A stretch of DNA of 64,000 bases from Opitutaceae bacterium (GTDB taxonomy: Bacteria > Verrucomicrobiota > Verrucomicrobiia > Opitutales > Opitutaceae), in NCBI GenBank assembly GCA_028280945.1, contig JANQKV010000047.1, positions 62,001 through 126,000 on the forward strand, read 5' to 3'. Positions 18,152-26,529 of the stretch are shown here, piece by piece. Under the pieces are notes generated by a model. The model made no database searches, had not been told where the DNA came from, and saw nothing but the letters and a program-made list of their open reading frames with translations. The translations under genes were made by a program, and so were the position numbers. Position 1 is the stretch's first letter. Every line of letters begins with the position of its first letter.

Positions 18152-19955
18152 GTTCGGTGGAGGAAAACACTTTCGGGGAATGTATCGCGGTGAGTCGGCT
18201 TATGCGGGAAATCTTCGTGCCAAAACGCCGCTCAACCAGGGTTTCCAATTCAAAGTGATCCGGCAGCCGGTCTTCGGGAATGATTTGGTGATACCCCTCG
18301 GCATTGACGGGGCGCAGCGCCTGGGTCACCAAAATCTCTTGAAACGTAGGTTCGTTGAGTTGGTGGATCAAGCGGTCCTCCAGCAAAACCGCCCGGTCGA
18401 TCAAGACCGACGGGGTTTTGTCGAGTAACCAAACCAAGGTGGATTTATTGGTCACCACCAACCGACTGTGATCGGGCATGGCCGCAACGGTGCGGCGTTC
18501 CCACTCCAGTTCGTCAATCCCCATGCGGGAGTAAATATGGTGAGCATGTTTGGGCACCGCCGAGCCCACAAAACTGAGAAACGCCAAAACCAGCACCACC
18601 GGGGTGGCCCAGCGCCAACGTGTTTCAATCCGCTTGACCAACCCAACCGCGCTCAGGCACATGGCGGCATAAAGCGGCAGGCTGAATCGCGACGCCATCG
18701 GGTCGGTGAATCGCGACCAAAAGTAAAAGAGCAACAATACGAGGTTCGCGACGACCCCAAACATGAAGACAAGTCCGGCAATGGCGTGCGGGTCTTGCCA
18801 TTTCGGTTGCCTCAGTCGCGGGATGACCAACCCCGCCACCATCGCGAGGCCCAATGCCCCCACCGCACTCACGAAAAGGGAATTCGAGGCATCGCGATCC
18901 ATGCCAAGGAAAAACTCTATGACCCCCGCCGCATTGTCCGGCACATATTCCCAACCAAACCGACTGGTCTGCTCTTCCCGCATCTCCCAAAGCACCGGGG
19001 TGTTGGAGAGGACTTTGTTGTGCCAAGCAACCGGGACCAACAACAGCGGAGTAAGAGCCGCCGCCGGTGACAAAACCACCCGATCGGCCCGCCACCATCC
19101 CCACAGGATGACGACGCCCGCGCACGCCACAAACAAGGCCGATTCGTAGCGACACTGGGCGAGCAAAACCGTGGTAAGGCAGAATGCTGAAAGGCTCGAT
19201 GGATCCGGAGACCGCAGGTAAATGCCTCCGACTCGCACCGCCAGCAGCAACATCACCAGATTGATCATCTCCATACCCGATCCCGTGGCATTCTGGCCGA
19301 ACAGCGGCAGGACCCCGAGCAGCACCATCGCCACCAGGCCACCCCACCATCCATGCCACTGCCGACCCAGATCAAACACAAGCAACAGCGCGATCGGCAT
19401 CAGCGCCAGGTTCAACAGGTAGGCGTTCAAAGGACGGTAGCCCGTGAAATCGTGCACCAGCGAAACCAGAAACGGGTAGAAATAGGGACGTTTATCGAGG
19501 TAGTTATCGAGCGAGGTAAACGTGCCCATAAACTCATAGCCCCGTACCATCGCGGCCACTTCCCGGAAGTAGTGCATGTTGAAGGCGGTCGATTGCAGGG
19601 CAAATTCATCGTAGAGGATTTTGCTCCGCATCGATTCCATCCCGACCACCGCCGACATGAGCACGCCGATGACAGCAAACACCCACCACCACCCGCGCCG
19701 TTCGGGCGGAGCCTGCCGGTTGTCACCGGCTAGCCCTTGGAAACGAGGCCACAGTCGCCACAGGCAAACCAGCCAGGCGGCAAAAGTGCCCGCCATGATG
19801 AAGTAACCACCGTGGTTGATCAGCCGCTCGGCCGTTTCGCTCTCAACTGCCAGAAACCCGATGTAAACTGCGGCCACACAGACCAGACCCACCCCGCCCA
19901 ACTGCACGGAAGCCAGTTGCCATAGTTCCTGCCGGTTTCGCGAACGGGAGGGCAT
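18144..19955 (-). CDS. polytopic GT-C-like membrane protein, paralogue A
   Basis: 603 residues with about ten or more membrane helices and a ~120-residue soluble C-terminus. The loop KILYDEFALQSTAFNMHYF following an early helix carries the Asp-Glu pair of GT-C enzymes. It is clearly paralogous to the upstream gene: both contain LDKRP-x-F-x-PFLV followed by HDFTGYRP and a similar Asn-rich helix start. ATG 19955 is taken over the adjoining TTG. It lies 3 bases from the stop of paralogue B and overlaps the following methyltransferase gene by 8 bases. Likely a polyprenyl-phosphate-sugar-dependent transferase; substrate unknown. Confidence 0.72.
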   Translation of the reverse strand: MPSRSRNRQELWQLASVQLGGVGLVCVAAVYIGFLAVESETAERLINHGGYFIMAGTFAAWLVCLWRLWPRFQGLAGDNRQAPPERRGWWWVFAVIGVLMSAVVGMESMRSKILYDEFALQSTAFNMHYFREVAAMVRGYEFMGTFTSLDNYLDKRPYFYPFLVSLVHDFTGYRPLNAYLLNLALMPIALLLVFDLGRQWHGWWGGLVAMVLLGVLPLFGQNATGSGMEMINLVMLLLAVRVGGIYLRSPDPSSLSAFCLTTVLLAQCRYESALFVACAGVVILWGWWRADRVVLSPAAALTPLLLVPVAWHNKVLSNTPVLWEMREEQTSRFGWEYVPDNAAGVIEFFLGMDRDASNSLFVSAVGALGLAMVAGLVIPRLRQPKWQDPHAIAGLVFMFGVVANLVLLLFYFWSRFTDPMASRFSLPLYAAMCLSAVGLVKRIETRWRWATPVVLVLAFLSFVGSAVPKHAHHIYSRMGIDELEWERRTVAAMPDHSRLVVTNKSTLVWLLDKTPSVLIDRAVLLEDRLIHQLNEPTFQEILVTQALRPVNAEGYHQIIPEDRLPDHFELETLVERRFGTKISRISRLTAIHSPKVFSSTEHE

Positions 19956-19958
19956 CAA

Positions 19959-21815
19959 TCAGGGCAGCTGTTCGACAAACTTTTGAAAATAAGCGTCCCG
20001 GGCCGCCTGTCTTTCCTCCGCCGTCATGTTCTCGAGCGAGGGAAGCTGGGGCGGCGTCACCACTGATGGCCCGGGATGAACTTCGGTGACCCGGCTGATC
20101 CGGGACAACGTGAACGGGGTGAAACGTCGTTCCCAAACCGGCGCCAGTTCGTAAGCCGAACCCACGTCGTATTCTTCCGGCAACACCGGTTCTCCCGTTG
20201 AGGGTTCAATTTGCAATCGCTGGAAAACGTAAATCTCACTGAAAATCTGATTGCGCCAATTGAAGTGCAGCACTTCGGGATCATTCACAGCCCGCAAGGT
20301 CGGGGTGGATGAGACTCGATGGATGATCCATTCGATGGAGTTGGGATCGATGACCAGGTAGTCCTTTTCCGGGTGAGCAGCGATGAACTCCCTGCGCCAA
20401 GCCGTCTCCCGGCCGACGTAGTAGTCCATCGAATAATCGTGGCGGGCCATCGTCGGCAATGAATAGCCAAAGAATCCGAACAACGTCAGTCCTCCCAGCA
20501 CCCACCACTTGCGCGCGTTGCCGGGCAGTTGCGCCGTGGCCATCACAATCGAGAGCACCATGAACAGGTTGAGCGGCAGGCTGAGCCGGCGGATGACGGG
20601 ATCATCAAAACGCCCCCAGAAATAAACCATCATGAGTACAGTGTGGGCCCAAAAACCCAGCGCGATGGCCGCCCAGGCGACTTCGGCGGCGGGTGCGCCA
20701 CGCAGGCGCCGGAGTAATTTGACCAACCACAACCCAACCAAACCCAACGCAAAAAACCCGAGTCCCGCGATGACCAGTGAGTTGGACTGCTCCCCCGTGG
20801 TGTCGAAAAAGAAGGCCAAGGCATGGGCAATGTTGTCCGGCACGTAGCTGATCGAAAACGGGGTGTCGAAGTCGCCCAGACTGGCCATTTCCCAAGATGA
20901 CTCCCGCACCTCAAAGACCTTGTTGTGCAACGCATATGGCACCATCAGCAGCGGACTGATTGCCGCGTTCCAGCCCAACACAATGCGCCCGGCCTTCCAC
21001 CACCCCCACAGAATCAGCGCAGCGACCGGGAAAACAAACAGCACCGACTCATAACGGGTGAGCGCCAGCAACACCGCTGCCATCACCAGGGCGTCCACCG
21101 AGGCCTCATCACGTTGGCGGGCAAACCTTACTCCCAGCAGGTAAACCGCCATGATCATGACCAGGTTCAGGATCTCAAACCCCGCTCCCGTGGCATTCTG
21201 GGCCAAAAGCGGCAACGTCGTGAGCAGTCCCATCCCGCAGAGTCCCGCACGCGTCCCCCCCCACAACACCCCGGCCCGGTAAACCAGCATCAAGAGCAGG
21301 AGCGAAAGGGCGGCATTGAGCACAAACCCATTCTCCGGTCGATAACCCGTGAAATCATGGAGCAGGGTTACGAGAAACGGTTGGAAGAGCGGTCGCTTGT
21401 CCAGCTGGCCGCCAAGGATTTCAAAGGCGCCCTGGATGTCGTGACCACGCATCGGCACGATGGCGAGTTTCTCGAAATGCATGCTCATGGCGGTGCCCGC
21501 CAGCATGGCCTCGTCCATCAGGATTTTGAAACCGAAGGGATCGTGCACCAACAACAGCACCCAGCACACGATGCCCACGGCAATCGCGGTTCGATTTTGA
21601 ATCAGCCGATGGAGCCATTGCCCTGCCTCGGATCGCCAAATCCGCCAAAGGGTGATGAGCCAAAGGGCGAAAATCGTGAGCATCATCCAATACCCACCGT
21701 GAGTCATCAGACCCAGGGCTTGATCGGGGGAGATTACCAGAAATCCGAGCAGCACGGCGACGACGGCACTTGCCGCAAAGGTGAGTACACGAACGTTTCC
21801 AAACATTTCAGCCAT
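19959..21815 (-). CDS. polytopic GT-C-like membrane protein, paralogue B
   Basis: 618 residues starting MAEMFGNVRVLTFAASAVVA. It has about ten or more hydrophobic helices; the acidic loop is FKILMDEAMLAGTAMSMHF. It shares LDKRPLFQPFLV and LLHDFTGYRPENGFVLNAAL with paralogue A, so the pair arose by tandem duplication and diverged. It is the first gene of the minus-strand glycan run after the pilin terminator. The C-terminal ~150 residues are soluble and end with FQKFVEQLP. Probable GT-C glycosyltransferase, family not certain. Confidence 0.72.
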   Translation of the reverse strand: MAEMFGNVRVLTFAASAVVAVLLGFLVISPDQALGLMTHGGYWMMLTIFALWLITLWRIWRSEAGQWLHRLIQNRTAIAVGIVCWVLLLVHDPFGFKILMDEAMLAGTAMSMHFEKLAIVPMRGHDIQGAFEILGGQLDKRPLFQPFLVTLLHDFTGYRPENGFVLNAALSLLLLMLVYRAGVLWGGTRAGLCGMGLLTTLPLLAQNATGAGFEILNLVMIMAVYLLGVRFARQRDEASVDALVMAAVLLALTRYESVLFVFPVAALILWGWWKAGRIVLGWNAAISPLLMVPYALHNKVFEVRESSWEMASLGDFDTPFSISYVPDNIAHALAFFFDTTGEQSNSLVIAGLGFFALGLVGLWLVKLLRRLRGAPAAEVAWAAIALGFWAHTVLMMVYFWGRFDDPVIRRLSLPLNLFMVLSIVMATAQLPGNARKWWVLGGLTLFGFFGYSLPTMARHDYSMDYYVGRETAWRREFIAAHPEKDYLVIDPNSIEWIIHRVSSTPTLRAVNDPEVLHFNWRNQIFSEIYVFQRLQIEPSTGEPVLPEEYDVGSAYELAPVWERRFTPFTLSRISRVTEVHPGPSVVTPPQLPSLENMTAEERQAARDAYFQKFVEQLP

Positions 21816-21921
21816 GGGGGGTCATCGTAGGTAACTCACGCGAACCTGAGCACGGTTCACTCAAAACAAAAGCTCACTTTCAGCAGGCGAAGGTTTCGCC
21901 AATTGCACGTCGCGAAGTAAC

Positions 21922-21950
21922 AAAAAAACCGCCTCCTGAATCGGAGGCGG
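21922..21950 (-). terminator. intrinsic terminator of the pilin gene
   Basis: A perfect 8-bp stem (CCGCCTCC at 21929-21936 with GGAGGCGG at 21943-21950) encloses a 6-base loop. Seven A residues at 21922-21928 on the plus strand become a T tract after the stem on the minus strand. It lies about 30 bases after the pilin stop, so it should end that transcript before the glycan genes. Confidence 0.9.
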
Positions 21951-21979
21951 CCTGAGAATGTGTTTAAACCCGAATGCCT

Positions 21980-22333
21980 TTAGGGAGCGTAGGTGAGGGT
22001 GCGAACACCAGCGATACCCGTGATGGTGATGGTAACGCCTTGGGTGTAACCCGCCGGGTAGGTTTCGCTAGCAACCGTGTTGATGGCCTTCACGTAGTTG
22101 TCAGCGCCAATGAGGTTGGAGGAAGCGACCGAGGAAACGCCGTTTTCGAGGAAGTATTGGTCAGCCGCAGCGGACATCTGACGAGCGTTGTTGAGAACCG
22201 CCTTGTCCTGAGAGGACTGACGAACCTTCTGGAAGGCCGGAATGGCCATGGCAGCGAGGAGGCCGATGATGACCACCACAATCATGATTTCAACGAGCGT
22301 GAAGCCCTTGGAGGAGGAGTTGATACCTTTCAT
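21980..22333 (-). CDS. type IV pilin-like / PulG-like prepilin
   Basis: 117 residues. A short leader MKGINSSSKG precedes the prepilin peptidase site G-FTLVEIMIVVVIIGLLAAM, with the conserved Glu at mature position 5, then AIPAFQKVRQSSQDKAVLNN, the start of the amphipathic helix. A ~65-residue C-terminal domain (DQYFLENGVSSV...) lacks a Cys pair. The ATG at 22333 is fixed by the leader; upstream in-frame codons are non-coding. It has its own terminator and no pilus assembly genes nearby. It is either a major pilin or a minor pseudopilin; its small size and solitary, well-terminated gene favour an abundant pilin. Confidence 0.93.
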   Translation of the reverse strand: MKGINSSSKGFTLVEIMIVVVIIGLLAAMAIPAFQKVRQSSQDKAVLNNARQMSAAADQYFLENGVSSVASSNLIGADNYVKAINTVASETYPAGYTQGVTITITGIAGVRTLTYAP

Positions 22334-22366
22334 GGATACGTTGTTTTGGATTATTATGATAAAGCA

Positions 22367-22378
22367 CCCCAATTGGGG
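22367..22378. promoter_or_regulatory. perfect 12-bp palindrome in the pilin leader region
   Basis: CCCCAATTGGGG lies 34 bases upstream of the pilin ATG. It may be an operator or an RNA stem in the 5' leader. A second palindrome, GTATTAATAC, is at 22442-22451. Roles are inferred from position only. The rest of the 275-base gap up to the DUF481 gene at 22609 is AT-rich and should contain both divergent promoters. Confidence 0.35.
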
Positions 22379-22608
22379 TAGAGGACCGATGTCAGGCCAA
22401 TCGCCAACGAATCGCAAGTTCAATTCAGTCGAAATTAATGAGTATTAATACGCCCGGCTCATGAGTAGTTGGACGGTTTTTCTTACTAGTTTTTAACAAC
22501 TTAGGCAAATCGACGCTTTGAGGCATCGTGGTGGCAATAGTCCGCAGGGAACGATTGGGACATGGTCCTGTCGCTGGAATGAGTTTTGCACTTGCGCCTA
22601 CAAATCCA

Positions 22609-23727
22609 ATGCCACCTTCGTTGATTAGCGTGACACTCAGAATCTGGGTAATTTTATTTCTCTCGATCATCCCTCTGCAGGCCAATGAACCTCAAAGGCC
22701 CAAGCCAGACGTCGACTACGTGCGCTTTGGCGACGGAGATCGACTCTCCGGCACCATCATTCGCGAAACCGAAACCCAAGTGTTTTTCCGGTCTCCGGTG
22801 CTGGGTGAAATTGTCCTGCCCAAGGCCGAGGTGACGATTGTGAGAAGGAGTCGGCCACTCGAAGTCCCGGTAGAGGCCCTGGTAGGAATCGCCCCCATGG
22901 ACGAAGAGGGAGACGCCGCCCGCCCTCCGGGTAAAAACGCTGGTAAGGCATCACCTCAAAAACCCGCCCCGGCTCCCGACAATGAAGCTGCACGTATCGC
23001 CGAGGTGGTGGATGCAGCCCCCGCCCGTGAGCCCTGGAAGGGCAAACTGGAGTTTGGTCTCCGCCAACAGCAGGGTCGACGTGACACCTTCTCCTTTGAT
23101 GTGCGGGCCAATGCCCGCCGTAATCTTGGTGACAATGAACTGCTCGCCAAAGCACGGGCGCTCTACGGCGAGCAAGACAGCCAGGTAAACAACAACCGCT
23201 ACGATGCCAGTTTCCAGTGGCGGCGTGAACTCGGCGAACGCACCTTCGCCCAATCCCTCACCAGCTACTTTCAGGATGAGCTCAAAGACATCACCTGGAA
23301 TATCGAGCAGAACTTCGGGGCAGGCTACAAGCTGTTCAACACCGAGGGCCACGTTGTGAATGTCGGCGCCGGACTCACCGGCCAATACCGCGAGGCCGAC
23401 TTTTCCGGCTCGGGATTCTACACCCTGGTGGAAGTTTTTCAGGATTACACCTACCGCATCAATAAACGCCTCACGATCCGACAGGACTCACAGGTTCAAT
23501 ACTCCCCGGATGGAGAAACCCGCTTTTTATCGGTGCGGAGCCAACCCTCGAATGCGGTCGATGAAGCGGATAACTACCGGTTGAGATTCAACACCGTGCT
23601 ACAGGGCAAGATAACCAACCAACTCTCGATGAACCTGCGTTTCGAGTTCGAATACGACAACGCCATCCGTCCCCAGTCCGCCCGCACCGACCAACGCATC
23701 ATCAGCTCGATCGGCTACGCGTTCTGA
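22609..23727 (+). CDS. DUF481 family outer-membrane protein
   Basis: 372 residues from ATG 22609, which gives a clean signal peptide (hydrophobic LRIWVILFLSIIPLQA then N). A domain of ~60 residues follows (VRFGDGDRLSGTIIRETETQVFFRSPVLG), the small beta module often seen before DUF481. A charged Pro/Ala linker precedes the beta-barrel, with alternating strands such as RNLGDNELLAKARALYGEQD and a terminal aromatic residue (...ISSIGYAF) as needed for BAM insertion. It resembles the salt-induced YdiY group. Location: outer membrane. Start codons further upstream would disrupt the signal peptide. Confidence 0.85.
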   Translation: MPPSLISVTLRIWVILFLSIIPLQANEPQRPKPDVDYVRFGDGDRLSGTIIRETETQVFFRSPVLGEIVLPKAEVTIVRRSRPLEVPVEALVGIAPMDEEGDAARPPGKNAGKASPQKPAPAPDNEAARIAEVVDAAPAREPWKGKLEFGLRQQQGRRDTFSFDVRANARRNLGDNELLAKARALYGEQDSQVNNNRYDASFQWRRELGERTFAQSLTSYFQDELKDITWNIEQNFGAGYKLFNTEGHVVNVGAGLTGQYREADFSGSGFYTLVEVFQDYTYRINKRLTIRQDSQVQYSPDGETRFLSVRSQPSNAVDEADNYRLRFNTVLQGKITNQLSMNLRFEFEYDNAIRPQSARTDQRIISSIGYAF

Positions 23728-24144
23728 TCAGTCGTTGACGGGTGCTCCCTGCGCCGGATTGGCCTTCACCATCGACGGCACATCCAGCTCGACGGCATCT
23801 CCCCAGAGTTTTTCCAGTTGGTAGGTATCACGCTGCTCGGGCAGAAACAGGTGCACCATCACCTGGTAGGCATCAAAGACGATCCAACCACTGTCCTGGC
23901 CAAAATCGACTCCGGCGATCGGAGCCCCTGCCGCATCCAAGACGCGCTCCATCTCGACACGCAACGCCCGAAGGTGCGGCCCCGCCTGTCCCGTGCCCAG
24001 GATGAGATAATCGGTGATCGAAGACTGTTCGGCAACTTGGAGCACCCGCAGGTCCAAGGCTTTTTTATCGTCCAGGGCTTGGACCAGATCGGCGATAAGT
24101 TCGGGTGCGGCGGGGGACGGATCGGGGGAGGAGGATTCAGACAT
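23728..24144 (-). CDS. rsfS: ribosome silencing factor RsfS
   Basis: 138 residues of the RsfS/Iojap family: LVQALDDKKALDLRVLQVAE, SSITDYLILGTGQAGPHLRAL, SGWIVFDAYQVMVHLFLPEQRDTYQLEKLW. It binds ribosomal protein L14 (uL14) and blocks subunit joining when nutrients are low. It directly follows nadD on the minus strand (11-base gap), the arrangement found in many bacteria. Its stop abuts the convergent DUF481 stop with no spacer. Confidence 0.95.
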   Translation of the reverse strand: MSESSSPDPSPAAPELIADLVQALDDKKALDLRVLQVAEQSSITDYLILGTGQAGPHLRALRVEMERVLDAAGAPIAGVDFGQDSGWIVFDAYQVMVHLFLPEQRDTYQLEKLWGDAVELDVPSMVKANPAQGAPVND

Positions 24145-24155
24145 GCGTTGTGAGT

Positions 24156-24803
24156 TCAGGCATAGAGGCCCCGTTCCTTCAGATACACAATCGCCTTATG
24201 CGGCATAAAGTAATCCAATGACAGGCCTTGCCGGATCCGTTCCCGTAATTCGGTGGAGCTGATTTCAATGAGGTGGCCGTCACATCGATGCAATCGGAGC
24301 CCGGGAATATCGGGATGGTCCTTTTCGGGATGACCGGGCCTTTCGAGATATATGAACTCAACCACCTGCGCCAATTCTTCAATGCGACTCCATTGCCCCA
24401 GCCGAGGGAGCTGATCGCCGCCGATGATCCAGAACAACCTGTCGTCGGGAAACAAAGCCCGGAAGTGCTGCACCGTTTCCAAGGTGTAACTGGTCCCGCC
24501 CCGTTGCACTTCGAAATCAGAAACCTCCAGGCGTTCATCCCAATCGATGGATGCCCGGAGCATCGCCACGCGGTCCTCTCCAGACGCGAACACATCAAAA
24601 TCCTTCAACGGGGCCTGGGCCGCCGGGATCATGATCACCCGGGCCAGGTTGTGTTGCTCGAAAGCGTCCTGTGCTGCGACCAGGTGCCCGAAATGCACCG
24701 GGTCAAAACTGCCACCCATGAGACCGATCTTCACGGCGCCGTTCCTGAGTGCACGGGCACCTGCGTGCAAGGATCGTTTTTGAGAGTCGACAAGGAGCGA
24801 CAT
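24156..24803 (-). CDS. nadD: nicotinate-nucleotide adenylyltransferase
   Basis: 215 residues. The nucleotidyltransferase motif is KIGLMGGSFDPVHFGHLVAAQ with the conserved HxGH-type His residues, and the C-terminal motif is ISSTELRERIRQG. LFWIIGGDQLPRLGQW is also diagnostic. It makes deamido-NAD from nicotinate mononucleotide and ATP in NAD synthesis. I chose ATG 24803 over 24839 because the latter runs toward the tRNA gene. Coupled with rsfS. Confidence 0.95.
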   Translation of the reverse strand: MSLLVDSQKRSLHAGARALRNGAVKIGLMGGSFDPVHFGHLVAAQDAFEQHNLARVIMIPAAQAPLKDFDVFASGEDRVAMLRASIDWDERLEVSDFEVQRGGTSYTLETVQHFRALFPDDRLFWIIGGDQLPRLGQWSRIEELAQVVEFIYLERPGHPEKDHPDIPGLRLHRCDGHLIEISSTELRERIRQGLSLDYFMPHKAIVYLKERGLYA

Positions 24804-24845
24804 TGACGCTGCGTGTTCTGTCCGAGAGCGTCCGAACACTCCGCC

Positions 24846-24932
24846 GCCCCGATGGTGGAATTGGTAGACACTGGAGACTTAAAATCTCTTGCCTGCAAAG
24901 GCGTGCCGGTTCGAGTCCGGCTCGGGGCACCA
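24846..24932 (+). tRNA. tRNA-Leu (anticodon UAA), CCA encoded
   Basis: The acceptor stem GCCCCGA (24846-24852) pairs with TCGGGGC (24922-24928), followed by A and an encoded CCA. The D-arm starts GTGGAATTGGTAGAC. The anticodon stem GGAGA/TCTCT encloses the loop with TAA at 24880-24882. A long variable arm (GCCTGCAAAGGC) and the T-arm CCGGTTCGAGTCCGG mark it as a class II leucine tRNA. Confidence 0.97.
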
Positions 24933-24935
24933 GGT

Positions 24936-24971
24936 GGATTTTGGATTTTCGATTGCGGATTTCAGATTGGA
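24936..24971 (+). repeat. T-rich intergenic repeat, solo copy
   Basis: The run with GGATTTTGGATTTTCGATTG immediately follows the tRNA-Leu 3' end. The core TTTTGGATTTTCGA recurs at 62294 and, inverted, near 62990 around the ORF6N gene. It is probably one member of a small dispersed repeat family. Confidence 0.45.
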
Positions 24972-25031
24972 GAAACGAGGCAATTTGACGGGCGGGACGA
25001 GAATCCACTGGTTGTTCTTCTGATCGAAACC

Positions 25032-26294
25032 TCAGTCCCCTTCATCAGCCAAAATTTTCGCTTTCATGGCTTCAAACTCTTCATCTGTCAGCACCCCGCG
25101 ATCGCGCAAGTCGGCGATTCGTTCCAGTTGTTCGATCATGGATGTTGAGCCGGATTTTGCAGTTTTGGTTGCAGTGGCATCTTCTGATCCGGGTGAGGTA
25201 GACTTTTCGGCCTTCGGCTTGGTCTCCTCAAACTGCGACAATGTCGCCACCAACCGCTCACCTCCGCGGTAATAGTCTACATTATACTCTTTCTGTTTGG
25301 CGGCCTTTTCCGTGGCCACCAAAAGGGAGCCATTGTGGGCGACGGGTTGGCCGGCAATGGCCACGATAACATCCCCTTCTTGAATACCGCCCAGGTCTGC
25401 CGGCTGATCAGGCATGATCTTTTCAACAACCATGCCCCGGCGTGGCTCCAACACAGTTTTGACCTGTAGGCCAAGGTTGGCGCGGTTGGTGGCGAGCTTC
25501 AACGGGCCGTTCCCTCCTGCGGCTCCGGAACCGTTTCCACTGGACTGGTCCAGGGCTTCTAGGCCGCCTTCAATCGCAAGCATAGTGCCGAAGTCACCCC
25601 CCATGGCCGCACCACCAACGACACCAGCAACCGCGCCAAGCATGGATCCCCCTCCACCACGGGAATCAAGACCGGCTCTGGCCTTGACATAATTGACGGC
25701 TGCGTCGTTTTGCGCAGCGGCAAGAATATGTCCGTAGCCTGCATCAGGGAAAGCCCGGAGCGCTTTGTTTTTGCCTCTGTCTATAGCCCAGTCAGCGGCA
25801 AGGAGAAGTTGCTCTTCCCGTGTCAGGTGCAGATAATTTTTATGGTTGTAGACGCGGCTGGGACCATTCTGCAGGATAACCAGGGTGACGTCGTAATTGT
25901 TTTTGTAAATTGCGCGCCACAAGGGTGTCCAGGTTTGCTCACCATACCCTCTGTTTTCCGAAAGGGTAATACTGTCGGGGTCAATGGCCGCAGCCAGGGT
26001 CTCGACCCGCGACTTCATAATGGTGCTGAACAGGAATTCCTCGCGTGGTTTGCTGTCAATGACGCTGAGGACCAGGCCTTCATCCATGAGAACTTGGACA
26101 AGATCGGTGCGCCCCTTGCTTCCCATCTCTTTGAAATGGTTGGGCTTTTGGTTTACATAGGCGACCGGGTCACCGCCGTATTCTTCTGCCAGAAGCGCCT
26201 TCAGCTTCTCCGGAGTTCTTGGCATGGCCTGAACCGAGGCCGTTGACAGGAAGAGGACAAAGATTGCCCAAAAGACCGTTGAGACGAGTTTCAT
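25032..26294 (-). CDS. secreted protein with ankyrin-like, PDZ and SHOCT regions
   Basis: 420 residues. The N-terminus MKLVSTVFWAIFVLFLSTASVQA is a signal peptide. Residues ~60-190 contain helical repeats resembling ankyrin (TWTPLWRAIYKNNYDVTLVIL). A Gly-rich hydrophobic stretch GSMLGAVAGVVGGAAMGGDF may anchor the protein. A PDZ-like domain (GMVVEKIMPDQPADLGGIQEGDVIVAIAG) is at ~280-345. A Lys/Ser/Thr linker leads to a C-terminal SHOCT motif (LERIADLRDRGVLTDEEFEAMKAKIL). No protease domain accompanies the PDZ. Function unknown; a scaffold or oligomerising envelope protein is plausible. Base composition appears more AT-rich than its neighbours. Confidence 0.8.
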   Translation of the reverse strand: MKLVSTVFWAIFVLFLSTASVQAMPRTPEKLKALLAEEYGGDPVAYVNQKPNHFKEMGSKGRTDLVQVLMDEGLVLSVIDSKPREEFLFSTIMKSRVETLAAAIDPDSITLSENRGYGEQTWTPLWRAIYKNNYDVTLVILQNGPSRVYNHKNYLHLTREEQLLLAADWAIDRGKNKALRAFPDAGYGHILAAAQNDAAVNYVKARAGLDSRGGGGSMLGAVAGVVGGAAMGGDFGTMLAIEGGLEALDQSSGNGSGAAGGNGPLKLATNRANLGLQVKTVLEPRRGMVVEKIMPDQPADLGGIQEGDVIVAIAGQPVAHNGSLLVATEKAAKQKEYNVDYYRGGERLVATLSQFEETKPKAEKSTSPGSEDATATKTAKSGSTSMIEQLERIADLRDRGVLTDEEFEAMKAKILADEGD

Positions 26295-26529
26295 GAGTGA
26301 GTGAAAGGATGCTCTGGGCAGGGTTGAGGCTGGCCCCCCCCTGCGGTTGGGGAGAAAGTCTTTTTCTTAATCTGCTTTTCCAAAGGGGGTATAGAGATTC
26401 TCACCAATCGCCAGCAAGACGAGCGCTTGGCAAAGCGAAGCGGAGATTGGGCGATCAGTTCTATCGTGGTCTGGATATGTCCGACCCTCCGGGTTGCAAG
26501 TCTCAGGGACTCGGGTTCAATCTTGAACC

